From Paracoccaceae bacterium (GTDB lineage Bacteria; Pseudomonadota; Alphaproteobacteria; Rhodobacterales; Rhodobacteraceae), in the NCBI GenBank assembly GCA_003447515.1, contig DLZA01000286.1, forward strand, positions 2,886 through 10,259: a stretch of DNA of 7,374 nucleotides, in the 5' to 3' direction. A program made the position numbers and the translations under genes. Shown here one piece after another: positions 1 through 6,061 of this stretch; the stretch's first letter is position 1; each line of letters opens with the position of its first letter. The notes under the pieces are model-generated. The model did no database searches and had not been told where the DNA came from. It was given only the letters and a program-made list of their open reading frames with translations.

Positions 1-19
1 CTTGATTTGAAAGGGACGA

Positions 20-96
20 TGGTACCAGCGCCCCGGCTCGAACGGGGGGCCTCTTGATCCACAATCAAGCGCTCTAACCTACTGAGCTACGCCGGC
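20..96 (-). tRNA. tRNA-His (anticodon GUG)
   Basis: Read on the minus strand this folds into a full 77-base cloverleaf. The acceptor stem is GCCGGCG (96-90) paired with CGCTGGT (30-24), with two G-U pairs including the terminal G1-U72. The D stem is GCTC/GAGC. The anticodon stem CTTGA/TCAAG encloses the loop TTGTGGA (anticodon GTG, His), and the T arm is CCCCG-TTCGAGC-CGGGG. The 3' CCA is encoded (22-20). The base before position 1 is U (not G) and the discriminator is A73 (not C). This matches the recoded tRNA-His known from many Alphaproteobacteria, which lack the otherwise near-universal G-1:C73 pair. A weak promoter-like pair, TTGCAT (135-130) and TAATTG (112-107) with 17-base spacing, lies upstream on the same strand. 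Confidence 0.97.
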
Positions 97-132
97 ACTG
101 GCTAGGCAATTAACGATCCTGCTCAGGAAATG

Positions 133-150
133 CAAGACTGAACTGTCTTG
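133..150. repeat. Short inverted repeat upstream of the 62-aa gene
   Basis: CAAGAC and GTCTTG are perfect 6-base arms around the hexamer TGAACT. The repeat lies in the 104-base gap between the divergent tRNA-His and the small gene starting at 201. Its right end overlaps a possible -35 (TTGAAA, 148-153) for that gene, but the matching -10 (TAACCC, 171-176) is poor. Its left arm overlaps the possible tRNA -35. It could be an operator or chance; there is no following T-run, so it is not a terminator. Confidence 0.25.
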
Positions 151-200
151 AAAATAGCTTGGAATTCGTCTAACCCTCGCGCAGTTTTACGGAGAATGAA

Positions 201-389
201 ATGGGTATTAACACCGAACGCGAAATCGAGGCCAATCTACAAATAGGCCCGACCACAGAAGGCATGGTGCGTTTGTTTATATCGGGTGACAGCATCGAAA
301 TTCCAATGGATTTTTCGCCTGAAGAAGCTTTGGAAATTGCAGAAGAGATTAAAGCAGCTGCAAAGACCGTTTCGAAAGGTAAAAAATAA
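201..389 (+). CDS. Small conserved hypothetical protein (62 aa, Roseobacter type, possibly DUF6324)
   Basis: The ATG at 201 is preceded by a clear ribosome site, GGAG at 191-194, with six bases between, which supports both the gene and its start. The 62-residue product is soluble, has no cysteine, no signal peptide and no membrane segment. Residues 18-37 look like a beta hairpin (GMVRLFIS and SIEIPMDF). Residues 39-56 form an acidic amphipathic helix (SPEEALEIAEEIKAAAK), and the tail is lysine-rich. I recognise it as resembling a short protein common in Rhodobacterales, perhaps the family named DUF6324, but that label is from memory. Function is unknown. It lies 46 bases upstream of the DUF1989 gene on the same strand, so the two may be cotranscribed. 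Coding status is well supported by the ribosome site and family resemblance. Confidence 0.8.
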   Translation: MGINTEREIEANLQIGPTTEGMVRLFISGDSIEIPMDFSPEEALEIAEEIKAAAKTVSKGKK

Positions 390-435
390 CAGTGCGCAGA
401 TTGACAGGCCGTGTGGTACCTCCAAGTATTGATTG

Positions 436-1296
436 ATGAAAAACAAGCCCCAGAACCCCGAACCTGCTGATGCTGCTTCACGCCGTGCGGTGGAGCCTAT
501 CGTTTGTTATCCGATTGATACACTTCCAGCCCCGCGCATGGATCTTTATCAAAAGGCGCGCAAAAATATGACATTGGTGGATGAAATAGTCGTATCCCCG
601 CGTGATGCACGGTGCTGGTCTCTACCAGCCGGGCACTTTTGTCGGATTGTAAGTGTTGAAGGATCACAGGTCGGGGATCTAAATTTTTGGAATGCCGAGA
701 ACCTAAGTGAACGGCTCTATTCTGGTAAGACGCGAGCACTGCACGGCACGCATGTGTCCACTGGCGATCAGCTTTGGTCTACTATTCCCTATATTCGTCC
801 TTTGGCTACGGTCACCTATGACACGCTTGATTGGTATGGCTGGGACCAATATGGCGGGTCTGTGCACGATGTGATTGGCACGCGCTGTGACCCTTACACA
901 AACGATATTCTGACCGGTGTAGATTATCATTACTGTTGTCATTCCAATTTAAGCCGAGCATTAGCGGTTTGGTCGGGAATTTCTTTGCAAGAGGCGGAGA
1001 TGTTGGTTCATGATGTATGCAATATTTTTATGGCAACAGGCTTCATGCCTGATACGAAACAGTATTTTATGAAGGCGAGCCCTGTTCGACCAGGAGATTA
1101 TATCGAGTTTTTTGCAGAATTGAATTTAGTTGGAGGCCTGTCTGCTTGTCCTGGTGGCGACTGTTCGACAGGGCATTCTAGCGATGAAGCCGCTTGTTTT
1201 CCGTTAAAAGTAGAGATCTATAAGCCATTAGAAGGTTCGCTAGCAGGGTGGAAATGCTCCGAACCTAATGGGTATTCCCGAACTCATGGGACGTAA
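436..1296 (+). CDS. DUF1989 / urea-carboxylase-associated family protein
   Basis: This 286-residue protein is a full-length member of the DUF1989 family (urea carboxylase-associated). Family hallmarks are visible: AGHFCRIVSVEGSQVGDLNFW (split here around residues 65-85), SGKTRALHGTHVSTGD (96-111), GTRCDPYT (148-155), YCCHSNL (166-172) and SACPGGDCS (236-244). His144, Cys151, Cys167/168, His169, Cys238 and Cys243 are plausible metal ligands or catalytic residues; eleven cysteines in all is high for a cytosolic protein. Some DUF1989 pairs act as carboxyguanidine deiminase beside urea carboxylase. Here no carboxylase or partner subunit is present, so the substrate is unknown. ATG at 436 is preferred over the TTG immediately before it; no strong ribosome site is visible. 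It ends 43 bases from the convergent ecm stop, with no obvious hairpin between. Confidence 0.88.
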   Translation: MKNKPQNPEPADAASRRAVEPIVCYPIDTLPAPRMDLYQKARKNMTLVDEIVVSPRDARCWSLPAGHFCRIVSVEGSQVGDLNFWNAENLSERLYSGKTRALHGTHVSTGDQLWSTIPYIRPLATVTYDTLDWYGWDQYGGSVHDVIGTRCDPYTNDILTGVDYHYCCHSNLSRALAVWSGISLQEAEMLVHDVCNIFMATGFMPDTKQYFMKASPVRPGDYIEFFAELNLVGGLSACPGGDCSTGHSSDEAACFPLKVEIYKPLEGSLAGWKCSEPNGYSRTHGT

Positions 1297-1339
1297 GTTG
1301 CTGGTCAAAAAAATATCCCGCCATATACGGAGCACTAGG

Positions 1340-3304
1340 CTATTCTGCTACTACTGCCTGTGGGTCTAGCAAAGCCACGATGTCCATCATGATTGTATTC
1401 AATTCAAAATCCTTCGGCGTATAAACTTTAGCCACACCCAATGCGCGTAAATGATCGGCGTCTTCGTCAGGAATGATACCGCCGACGACTAGGGGAATAT
1501 CACTCATTCCTTCGGCAGTCATGCGTTTAAGTACATCTTGGACTAGGGGCACGTGCGAGCCTGAAAGTATCGAGAGACCGATGACGTGGGCCCTTTCCTC
1601 GATTGCGGAATTGACGATTTGCTCGGGTGTCAGCCGGATGCCTTCATAAGAGATATCCATGCCACAATCGCGCGCACGGACAGCAATTTGTTCTGCGCCG
1701 TTGGAGTGGCCGTCAAGGCCAGGTTTGCCGACAACGAACTTCAGACGTCGGCCTAGCTTGTCGGAAGCTGCGTTCACGGCATCGCGGATACGGTCAAGAC
1801 CCTCTGTTTGATTAGACACCGACGTTCCTACCCCTGTCGGAGCGCGGTATTCTCCAAAGACACCACGAATCGCATTGCCCCATTCGCCTGTCGTTGCGCC
1901 TGCTTTGGCGGCAGCTATAGAGGCAGGCATTACGTTTGTGCCTTCTTCTGCCGCTTTGCGCAGAGCAGTAAGTGCGACTTTAACCGCAGAGTCGTCACGG
2001 TCCTCTCGCCATTGCTGCAAGCGATTGATTTGATCTGCTTCGGCGGCGGTATCTACGACCATTATAGCATCGTCACCTGTCGTAAGCGGGCTTTCCTCAC
2101 CCTCAGTGAATTTATTTACACCAATGACCGTAGTGTCGCCTGACTCAATACGGCCAAGGCGAGTGGAATTGGAGTCAACTAGGCGCCCCTTCATGTATTC
2201 AATCGCCGCAACAGCGCCACCCATCCCGTCGATTTGCACCAGTTCGTCGCGCGCGTCTTGCTTAAGTTCCTCGACTTTACGATCTACCGCTGGGTTTCCA
2301 TCAAAAAGGTCATCATATTCCAGGAGGTCGGTTTCAAAGGCAAGAATTTGTTGCATACGCATTGACCATTGCTGATCCCAAGGGCGTGGTAGGCCAAGTG
2401 CTTCGTTCCAGGCAGGTAATTGCACGGCGCGAGCGCGGGCATTTTTTGATAACGTCACTGCAAGCATTTCGATCAAGATACGGTAAACGTTGTTTTCAGG
2501 CTGCTGCTCAGTTAGACCGAGCGAATTCACCTGTACGCCATAGCGAAAACGACGCATTTTGGGGTCAGTGATGCCATAGCGCTCCTCGCAAATTTCATCC
2601 CAAAGGTCTACAAATGCTCGCATTTTGCACATTTCGGTCACAAAGCGGATGCCAGCGTTTACGAAAAACGAGATACGGCCAACAACTATTGGAAAGTCCT
2701 TTGCAGGGACTTTACCGCGTACGTCATCTAATACAGCGGTGGCTGTTGCAAGCGCGAATGCAAGCTCTTGTTCCGGCGTCGCGCCGGCCTCTTGAAGGTG
2801 ATACGAGCAAATGTTCATCGGATTCCATTTTGGCACATTGGTGTAGCAGTATGCAGCTACATCTGTGATCATACGCAGGGATGGTTTTGGTGGACAAACA
2901 TATGTACCGCGTGAAAGATATTCTTTGATGATGTCGTTTTGTACAGTGCCCTGGAGCTTGGTTACGTCTGCTCCTTGTTCCTCAGCAACAGCGACGTAGA
3001 GCGCGAGCAACCACGGCGCAGTCGCGTTGATTGTCATCGACGTGTTCATCTTTTCAAGTGGAATATCCTGGAACAAAGCGCGCATGTCGCCAAGGTGTGC
3101 GACAGGAACGCCAACTTTTCCAACTTCCCCTTTAGCTAACTCGTGATCTGAATCATATCCAGTTTGCGTTGGTAAATCGAATGCAACAGACAAGCCTGTT
3201 TGGCCCTTTGATAGGTTGGTCTTATAAAGAGCATTACTGTCTTTTGCTGTAGAATGACCTGCGTATGTGCGAATAAGCCAAGGGCGTGGTGTTGGTTTTG
3301 TCAT
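1340..3304 (-). CDS. ecm: Ethylmalonyl-CoA mutase, B12-dependent
   Basis: This 654-residue coenzyme-B12 mutase converts (2R)-ethylmalonyl-CoA to (2S)-methylsuccinyl-CoA in the ethylmalonyl-CoA pathway. The N-terminal barrel opens with RTYAGHSTA (12-20) and GLSVAFDLPTQTGYDSDH (37-54), continuing with GTVQNDIIKEYLSRGTY (119-135). The C-terminal cobalamin domain (about 521-650) carries DGHSNG (531-536), with His533 as the lower cobalt ligand, followed by GLSILSGSH (576-584) and VVGGIIPDED. Carrying both domains on one chain with no MutA-like partner nearby fits Ecm; the RTYAGHSTA opening and the nearby ccr favour Ecm over methylmalonyl-CoA mutase, though I cannot align to prove it. The ATG at 3304 is chosen because family proteins begin a few residues before this motif; an upstream in-frame start would add 20 atypical residues that overlap the operator. 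The ribosome site is weak (a GGA about 12 bases upstream). Confidence 0.93.
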   Translation of the reverse strand: MTKPTPRPWLIRTYAGHSTAKDSNALYKTNLSKGQTGLSVAFDLPTQTGYDSDHELAKGEVGKVGVPVAHLGDMRALFQDIPLEKMNTSMTINATAPWLLALYVAVAEEQGADVTKLQGTVQNDIIKEYLSRGTYVCPPKPSLRMITDVAAYCYTNVPKWNPMNICSYHLQEAGATPEQELAFALATATAVLDDVRGKVPAKDFPIVVGRISFFVNAGIRFVTEMCKMRAFVDLWDEICEERYGITDPKMRRFRYGVQVNSLGLTEQQPENNVYRILIEMLAVTLSKNARARAVQLPAWNEALGLPRPWDQQWSMRMQQILAFETDLLEYDDLFDGNPAVDRKVEELKQDARDELVQIDGMGGAVAAIEYMKGRLVDSNSTRLGRIESGDTTVIGVNKFTEGEESPLTTGDDAIMVVDTAAEADQINRLQQWREDRDDSAVKVALTALRKAAEEGTNVMPASIAAAKAGATTGEWGNAIRGVFGEYRAPTGVGTSVSNQTEGLDRIRDAVNAASDKLGRRLKFVVGKPGLDGHSNGAEQIAVRARDCGMDISYEGIRLTPEQIVNSAIEERAHVIGLSILSGSHVPLVQDVLKRMTAEGMSDIPLVVGGIIPDEDADHLRALGVAKVYTPKDFELNTIMMDIVALLDPQAVVAE

Positions 3305-3324
3305 TGTTACGAATCCATAGCGGC

Positions 3325-3337
3325 GCTGCGACGCAGC
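3325..3337. promoter_or_regulatory. Palindromic operator upstream of ecm, PhaR-like
   Basis: GCTGCG-A-CGCAGC is a perfect 6-base inverted repeat around one central base, 21-33 bases upstream of the ecm ATG. Its core is CTGC-GAC-GCAG, which fits the CTGC-N3/4-GCAG sequence I recall for PhaR of Paracoccus. A near copy lies upstream of ccr (5981-5995). If the proposed ecm promoter is right, this site falls at or just after the transcription start, a classic repressor position. The palindrome itself is certain; the regulator is inferred. Confidence 0.55.
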
Positions 3338-3341
3338 ATAG

Positions 3342-3371
3342 GTTATAAAATTACTGAGACGCAACTGTTAG
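3342..3371 (-). promoter_or_regulatory. Putative sigma-70-type promoter for ecm
   Basis: On the minus strand the -10 is TATAAC (3347-3342), five of six to consensus, and the -35 is CTAACA (3371-3366), four of six, with an 18-base spacer. A start near 3335 would give a leader of roughly 30 bases. The -35 overlaps a small inverted repeat, TGTTA-GAA-TAACA (3366-3378), that could be another protein site. The -35 match and spacer are imperfect, so this is tentative. Confidence 0.4.
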
Positions 3372-3465
3372 AATAACAATCGTGCGCAAAGATTGTCGGA
3401 TTGTGGTGAATTCCAGAAATATTCAGTACTGGCACTTAAGCTTAAAGTGGCGTACCACCGCCAGA

Positions 3466-4845
3466 ATGTTTGAAACAGTGGAAATACCAGTTTGGATGGT
3501 CTCGGTGGCTGGTCTTTTGGCTTTTGCAGGCCTTTTGGACCGTATTCTAATTCCATCTGTCCGCTGGTATCTACGCCGTCGGTTTAATCGCGCCATAAAC
3601 CGTTTAAATGACCGGTTGCAATTGCAAATCCAGCCTTTCAAGTTGACTAAGCGCCAGGTAATGATTGATCGCCTTGCTCATGACCCACAGGTTTTGGGTG
3701 CGGTGATTGAACATTCCAAAGAAGAAAACTTACCATACAGCGTCGCCGCGGATCTGGCGATGCGATATGCTCGGGAAATTGTCCCATCATTTTCTGCGTT
3801 CGCCTATTTCGGTGCAGGGATTACCTTTGCGCGTTGGCTAAGTCGCGCCTTGTACCGGGTTAGGCTTGGCTATGTAAATGAGCAAGCGCTTCAAGACATG
3901 GATTCAGACGCAACTGTTGTGTTCGTGATGAACCACCGCTCAAATATGGATTATGTAATAGTAACGTTTTTGGCAGCATCCCGGTCTGCATTATCTTACG
4001 CAGTGGGCGAATGGGCTCGGGTGTGGCCGTTTAAACAGTTCATTCGCTCGACTGGTGCATATTTTATCCGCCGCAGGTCTCGCAACAGCCTCTACCGAAA
4101 AGTTCTAGCCCGTTACGTTCAAATGGCCACGGCCGCGGGTGTGACCCAAGCGGTTTTCTTGGAAGGCAGTTTGTCGCGGGACGGGGCGCTAAGGCCTGCA
4201 AAATTAGGCTTACTAAATTATATTGTTTCCGATTTCACTCAGCAGCAAGAACGCGATGTGGTGTTTGTGCCCGTTGGTGTGAATTACGACCGTGTGTTGG
4301 AAGATCGTATTTTATTGGCTGCCCACAATGGTGAAAAGACAGGAGTTTTCCTGAAAATAAAAGTATTTTTACACTTTGTCATTCGTCACATTTGGCTTCG
4401 CGTCACTCGCCGCTTCTACAAATTTGGTTATGCGAGTGTCAGCTTTGGAGTGCCAATGTCGCTAAAGTCATTTGTTGCAGATAAAACAGAAATGAGCCAC
4501 GAGAGGATGACAAGTGAGTTGGGTAAAGTACTCATGCGGGAAGTGGGGCAAGTCGTTCCTGTTTTACCCGTATCATTGATTTCGACAGTGTTGTTGGACG
4601 GTGATAAGCAACCAATGAGCGAAGAACAGCTTCGAAATTTGTCTAGTAAGGAATTGGATCGCTTGCTGGCTAACGGTGCCTACATGCATATACCACGCGA
4701 TGACTTAAATTATGCGGTAGAGGTCGGCCTGCGGATGCTCGTCTTGCGCCATGCTTTGGAGCTGAAGCATGGAATGTACCATTTCAAACCCGATGAAAAG
4801 GAATTGATCCAATACTATGCAAACGCGATTACACACTTGCGCTGA
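3466..4845 (+). CDS. PlsB-like glycerol-3-phosphate / lysophosphatidate acyltransferase
   Basis: This 459-residue protein has an N-terminal hydrophobic segment (about 8-28) followed by a basic stretch (WYLRRRFNRAINR), so it is probably anchored in the inner membrane. The acyltransferase core shows motif I NHRSNMD (156-162, catalytic His157 and Asp162), motif II GAYFIRRRSR (197-206), motif III FLEGSLSRDG (231-240) and motif IV VPVGVNYDRV (268-277). The NHRS and FIRR blocks are closer to PlsB-type glycerol-3-phosphate acyltransferases than to PlsC. It is much shorter than E. coli PlsB. The usual arginine after the two glycines of motif III is replaced by Leu236. Expected role: acyl transfer at an early step of phospholipid synthesis. 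ATG at 3466 is chosen because it starts just before the membrane segment; a GTG at 3382 would add 28 atypical residues. No clear ribosome site precedes either. Confidence 0.8.
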   Translation: MFETVEIPVWMVSVAGLLAFAGLLDRILIPSVRWYLRRRFNRAINRLNDRLQLQIQPFKLTKRQVMIDRLAHDPQVLGAVIEHSKEENLPYSVAADLAMRYAREIVPSFSAFAYFGAGITFARWLSRALYRVRLGYVNEQALQDMDSDATVVFVMNHRSNMDYVIVTFLAASRSALSYAVGEWARVWPFKQFIRSTGAYFIRRRSRNSLYRKVLARYVQMATAAGVTQAVFLEGSLSRDGALRPAKLGLLNYIVSDFTQQQERDVVFVPVGVNYDRVLEDRILLAAHNGEKTGVFLKIKVFLHFVIRHIWLRVTRRFYKFGYASVSFGVPMSLKSFVADKTEMSHERMTSELGKVLMREVGQVVPVLPVSLISTVLLDGDKQPMSEEQLRNLSSKELDRLLANGAYMHIPRDDLNYAVEVGLRMLVLRHALELKHGMYHFKPDEKELIQYYANAITHLR

Positions 4846-4873
4846 ATAAATAGGAGTGTTGCAAATCATAATA

Positions 4874-4902
4874 GTGACAGTAGGTAAACCACTCGGTATA
4901 AG
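4874..4902 (+). promoter_or_regulatory. Putative sigma-70-type promoter for ppaC
   Basis: GTGACA (4874-4879) and TATAAG (4897-4902) are each five of six to the TTGACA/TATAAT consensus and are separated by the optimal 17 bases. Transcription would start near 4909, about 30 bases before the ppaC ATG. It lies in the 95-base gap after the acyltransferase and suggests ppaC can be transcribed independently. This is the best core promoter match I found in the window. Confidence 0.5.
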
Positions 4903-4940
4903 CGCGGCGAATAAGTAGATTCTCATGGAAAATACGCAAA

Positions 4941-5858
4941 ATGATTCAAGTTTTTGGTCACAAAGCCCCTGATACTGATGCCACAGGTTCTGCCATTATA
5001 TGGTCTTGGTACTTAAACGAAATTAAAGACCAAGCAGCCGCTCCAAAACTTCTTGGTAAGCCAAATTCTGAGGCAGCTTTTGTGCTGCAACGTTGGGGTT
5101 TTGATCAACCAGAAATAATTGTAGATGTTAATGAAGGTGATGACGTGACCATCGTTGACACTAATAATCCAGCTGAGCTGCCTGCTTCCATCAATTTTGC
5201 AAACATTCTTGAAATTATCGACCACCACATGCTGGTGGGCGGCATCAGAACGAAATGCCCTATTAATATCACCATGCGCCCGTTAGCCTGTACAGCTACG
5301 ATAATGGCAGATATAATGGGCAACGACCTAACAAAAGCGCCAGAGGCAATCAAAGGTATCATGCTGTCTTGCATTTTATCGGACACGCTTGAATTCCGCT
5401 CCCCCACGACAACAGAAACGGACGTTGCTTTGGCCCATCTTCTGGCGGATGAGCTGGTTATCGACATAAATAGCTACGCCACAGACATGTTTGCAGCAAA
5501 ATCAGATGTTTCTGCCTTCTCTGACTCAGAGCTGTTACGCATGGACAGTAAGATGTATGAGGTGGGGGGCAAAAATTTCCGCGTGTCTGTTTTAGAGACT
5601 ACATCGCCAACCATTGTATTGAACCGCAAAGTGAGCTTGATGGACACTATGAAAACCGTAGCAAGAGAGGACGGCGTTGATCAGGTTTTAATGTTCGTTG
5701 TGGATATTTTGAATGAGGAAAGCACTCTGCTGATCGCCAATGATCTAGTGAAAACAGTCGCGGAGAAGTCATTTGGTGTAACGGTTGTTAGCGACACCAT
5801 TGTCCTGCCAGGCGTTATCAGTCGTAAGAAACAGATTATTCCTCAACTCGTGCTTTGA
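4941..5858 (+). CDS. ppaC: Manganese-dependent inorganic pyrophosphatase, family II (DHH family)
   Basis: The 305-residue protein has the standard length and all signatures of family II pyrophosphatase, a cytosolic Mn-dependent enzyme splitting PPi to two phosphates. Metal ligands are visible: GHKAPDTDATGSA (6-18: His7, Asp11, Asp13), IVDTNNPAE (Asp73), the DHH box IIDHHMLVGG (Asp94, His95, His96) and LSDTLEFRSPTTT (Asp148). The C-terminal DHHA2 domain ends with the substrate-binding SRKKQ (294-298). No CBS or DRTGG regulatory insert is present, so it is the simple form. The start follows from family length; the ribosome site is weak (GGA 11 bases upstream), and another ATG at 4925 is out of frame. 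Placed between two ethylmalonyl-CoA pathway genes, it may remove PPi from acyl-CoA synthetases that activate acetate or other acids (inference). Confidence 0.96.
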   Translation: MIQVFGHKAPDTDATGSAIIWSWYLNEIKDQAAAPKLLGKPNSEAAFVLQRWGFDQPEIIVDVNEGDDVTIVDTNNPAELPASINFANILEIIDHHMLVGGIRTKCPINITMRPLACTATIMADIMGNDLTKAPEAIKGIMLSCILSDTLEFRSPTTTETDVALAHLLADELVIDINSYATDMFAAKSDVSAFSDSELLRMDSKMYEVGGKNFRVSVLETTSPTIVLNRKVSLMDTMKTVAREDGVDQVLMFVVDILNEESTLLIANDLVKTVAEKSFGVTVVSDTIVLPGVISRKKQIIPQLVL

Positions 5859-5880
5859 TACTTACCAACATTCTTCGAAA

Positions 5881-5898
5881 CCAATTGTAAAAAATTGG
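5881..5898. repeat. AT-rich inverted repeat downstream of ppaC
   Basis: CCAATT and AATTGG form a perfect 6-base stem around the loop GTAAAA, 22 bases after the ppaC stop. The stem is weak and no T-run follows on the plus strand, so it is not a convincing intrinsic terminator. The rest of the 202-base gap up to ccr is AT-rich until the operator-like element at 5981. Confidence 0.25.
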
Positions 5899-5980
5899 AT
5901 CCTAAAAAGGCAAGGTCCTCCACGCAATTAAATTTCACCTTTAAGAAGCTTTTTATTACATTATTGCTCTTGCGCAATTT

Positions 5981-5995
5981 GCTGCGACGCGGCAT
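5981..5995. promoter_or_regulatory. Second copy of the PhaR-like element, upstream of ccr
   Basis: GCTGCGACGCGGCAT matches the ecm element (3325-3339) at 14 of 15 positions; the single change breaks the right half-site from GCAG to GCGG. It lies about 67-81 bases before the ccr ATG. A TTGCTG (5979-5984) overlapping it could act as a -35 with TTAAAC (6002-6007) as -10, but that -10 is poor. An 8-base palindrome TTGCGCAA (5970-5977) lies three bases before it. Confidence 0.5.
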
Positions 5996-6011
5996 TGATC
6001 GTTAAACATGT

Positions 6012-6030
6012 CTGTGAAGGTGATTCACGG
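6012..6030 (+). other. Putative hairpin in the ccr leader
   Basis: CTGTGAA and TTCACGG can pair as a seven-base stem (five Watson-Crick pairs from GTGAA/TTCAC, one U-G, one C-G) closed by the loop GGTGA. It lies 20 bases upstream of the ccr ribosome site and so would not cover it. Possible roles are mRNA stability or a protein site; it may be chance. Confidence 0.3.
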
Positions 6031-6049
6031 AGCGAAATTTTTGGCGAGT

Positions 6050-6055
6050 AGGAGA
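6050..6055 (+). promoter_or_regulatory. Ribosome binding site that sets the ccr start
   Basis: AGGAGA is followed by six bases and then the ATG at 6062. This fixes the ccr start there rather than at the upstream in-frame ATG at 6008, which has no such site and would add 18 residues that do not resemble the family. Confidence 0.8.
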
Positions 6056-6061
6056 CAAACT

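Noticed and set aside
20..96. tRNA-His as an integration site
   Set aside because: No integrase gene, no repeat of the tRNA 3' end elsewhere in the window, and the neighbours are core genes.
1297..1339. Bidirectional terminator between the convergent DUF1989 and ecm genes
   Set aside because: The 43-base gap has an A-run (1308-1314) but I see no GC-rich stem beside it.
2510..2520. CTGCTGCTCAG-like match to the PhaR form inside ecm
   Set aside because: It lies in coding sequence, has a mismatched right half, and does not share the 15-base context of the two intergenic copies.
1627..3139. Several open frames of 60-110 codons on the strand opposite ecm
   Set aside because: They are shadows of the ecm reading frame: compositionally odd, without ribosome sites or recognisable domains.
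3305..3364. 20-residue N-terminal extension of Ecm from an upstream start at 3364
   Set aside because: The extra residues do not look like the family, which begins just before the RTYAGHSTA motif, and the stretch contains the palindromic operator and the predicted promoter.
3382..3465. 28-residue extension of the acyltransferase from a GTG at 3382
   Set aside because: There is no ribosome site, and the residues are unlike the hydrophobic start expected; ATG 3466 places the membrane segment at the N terminus.
5105..5467. A 120-codon open frame antisense to ppaC
   Set aside because: It lies wholly within the conserved ppaC coding sequence and its low-complexity Ser/Val-rich translation resembles no known protein.
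6008..6061. Upstream in-frame ATG for ccr at 6008
   Set aside because: AGGAGA at 6050-6055 points to the ATG at 6062, and the product from there matches the usual start of Ccr.
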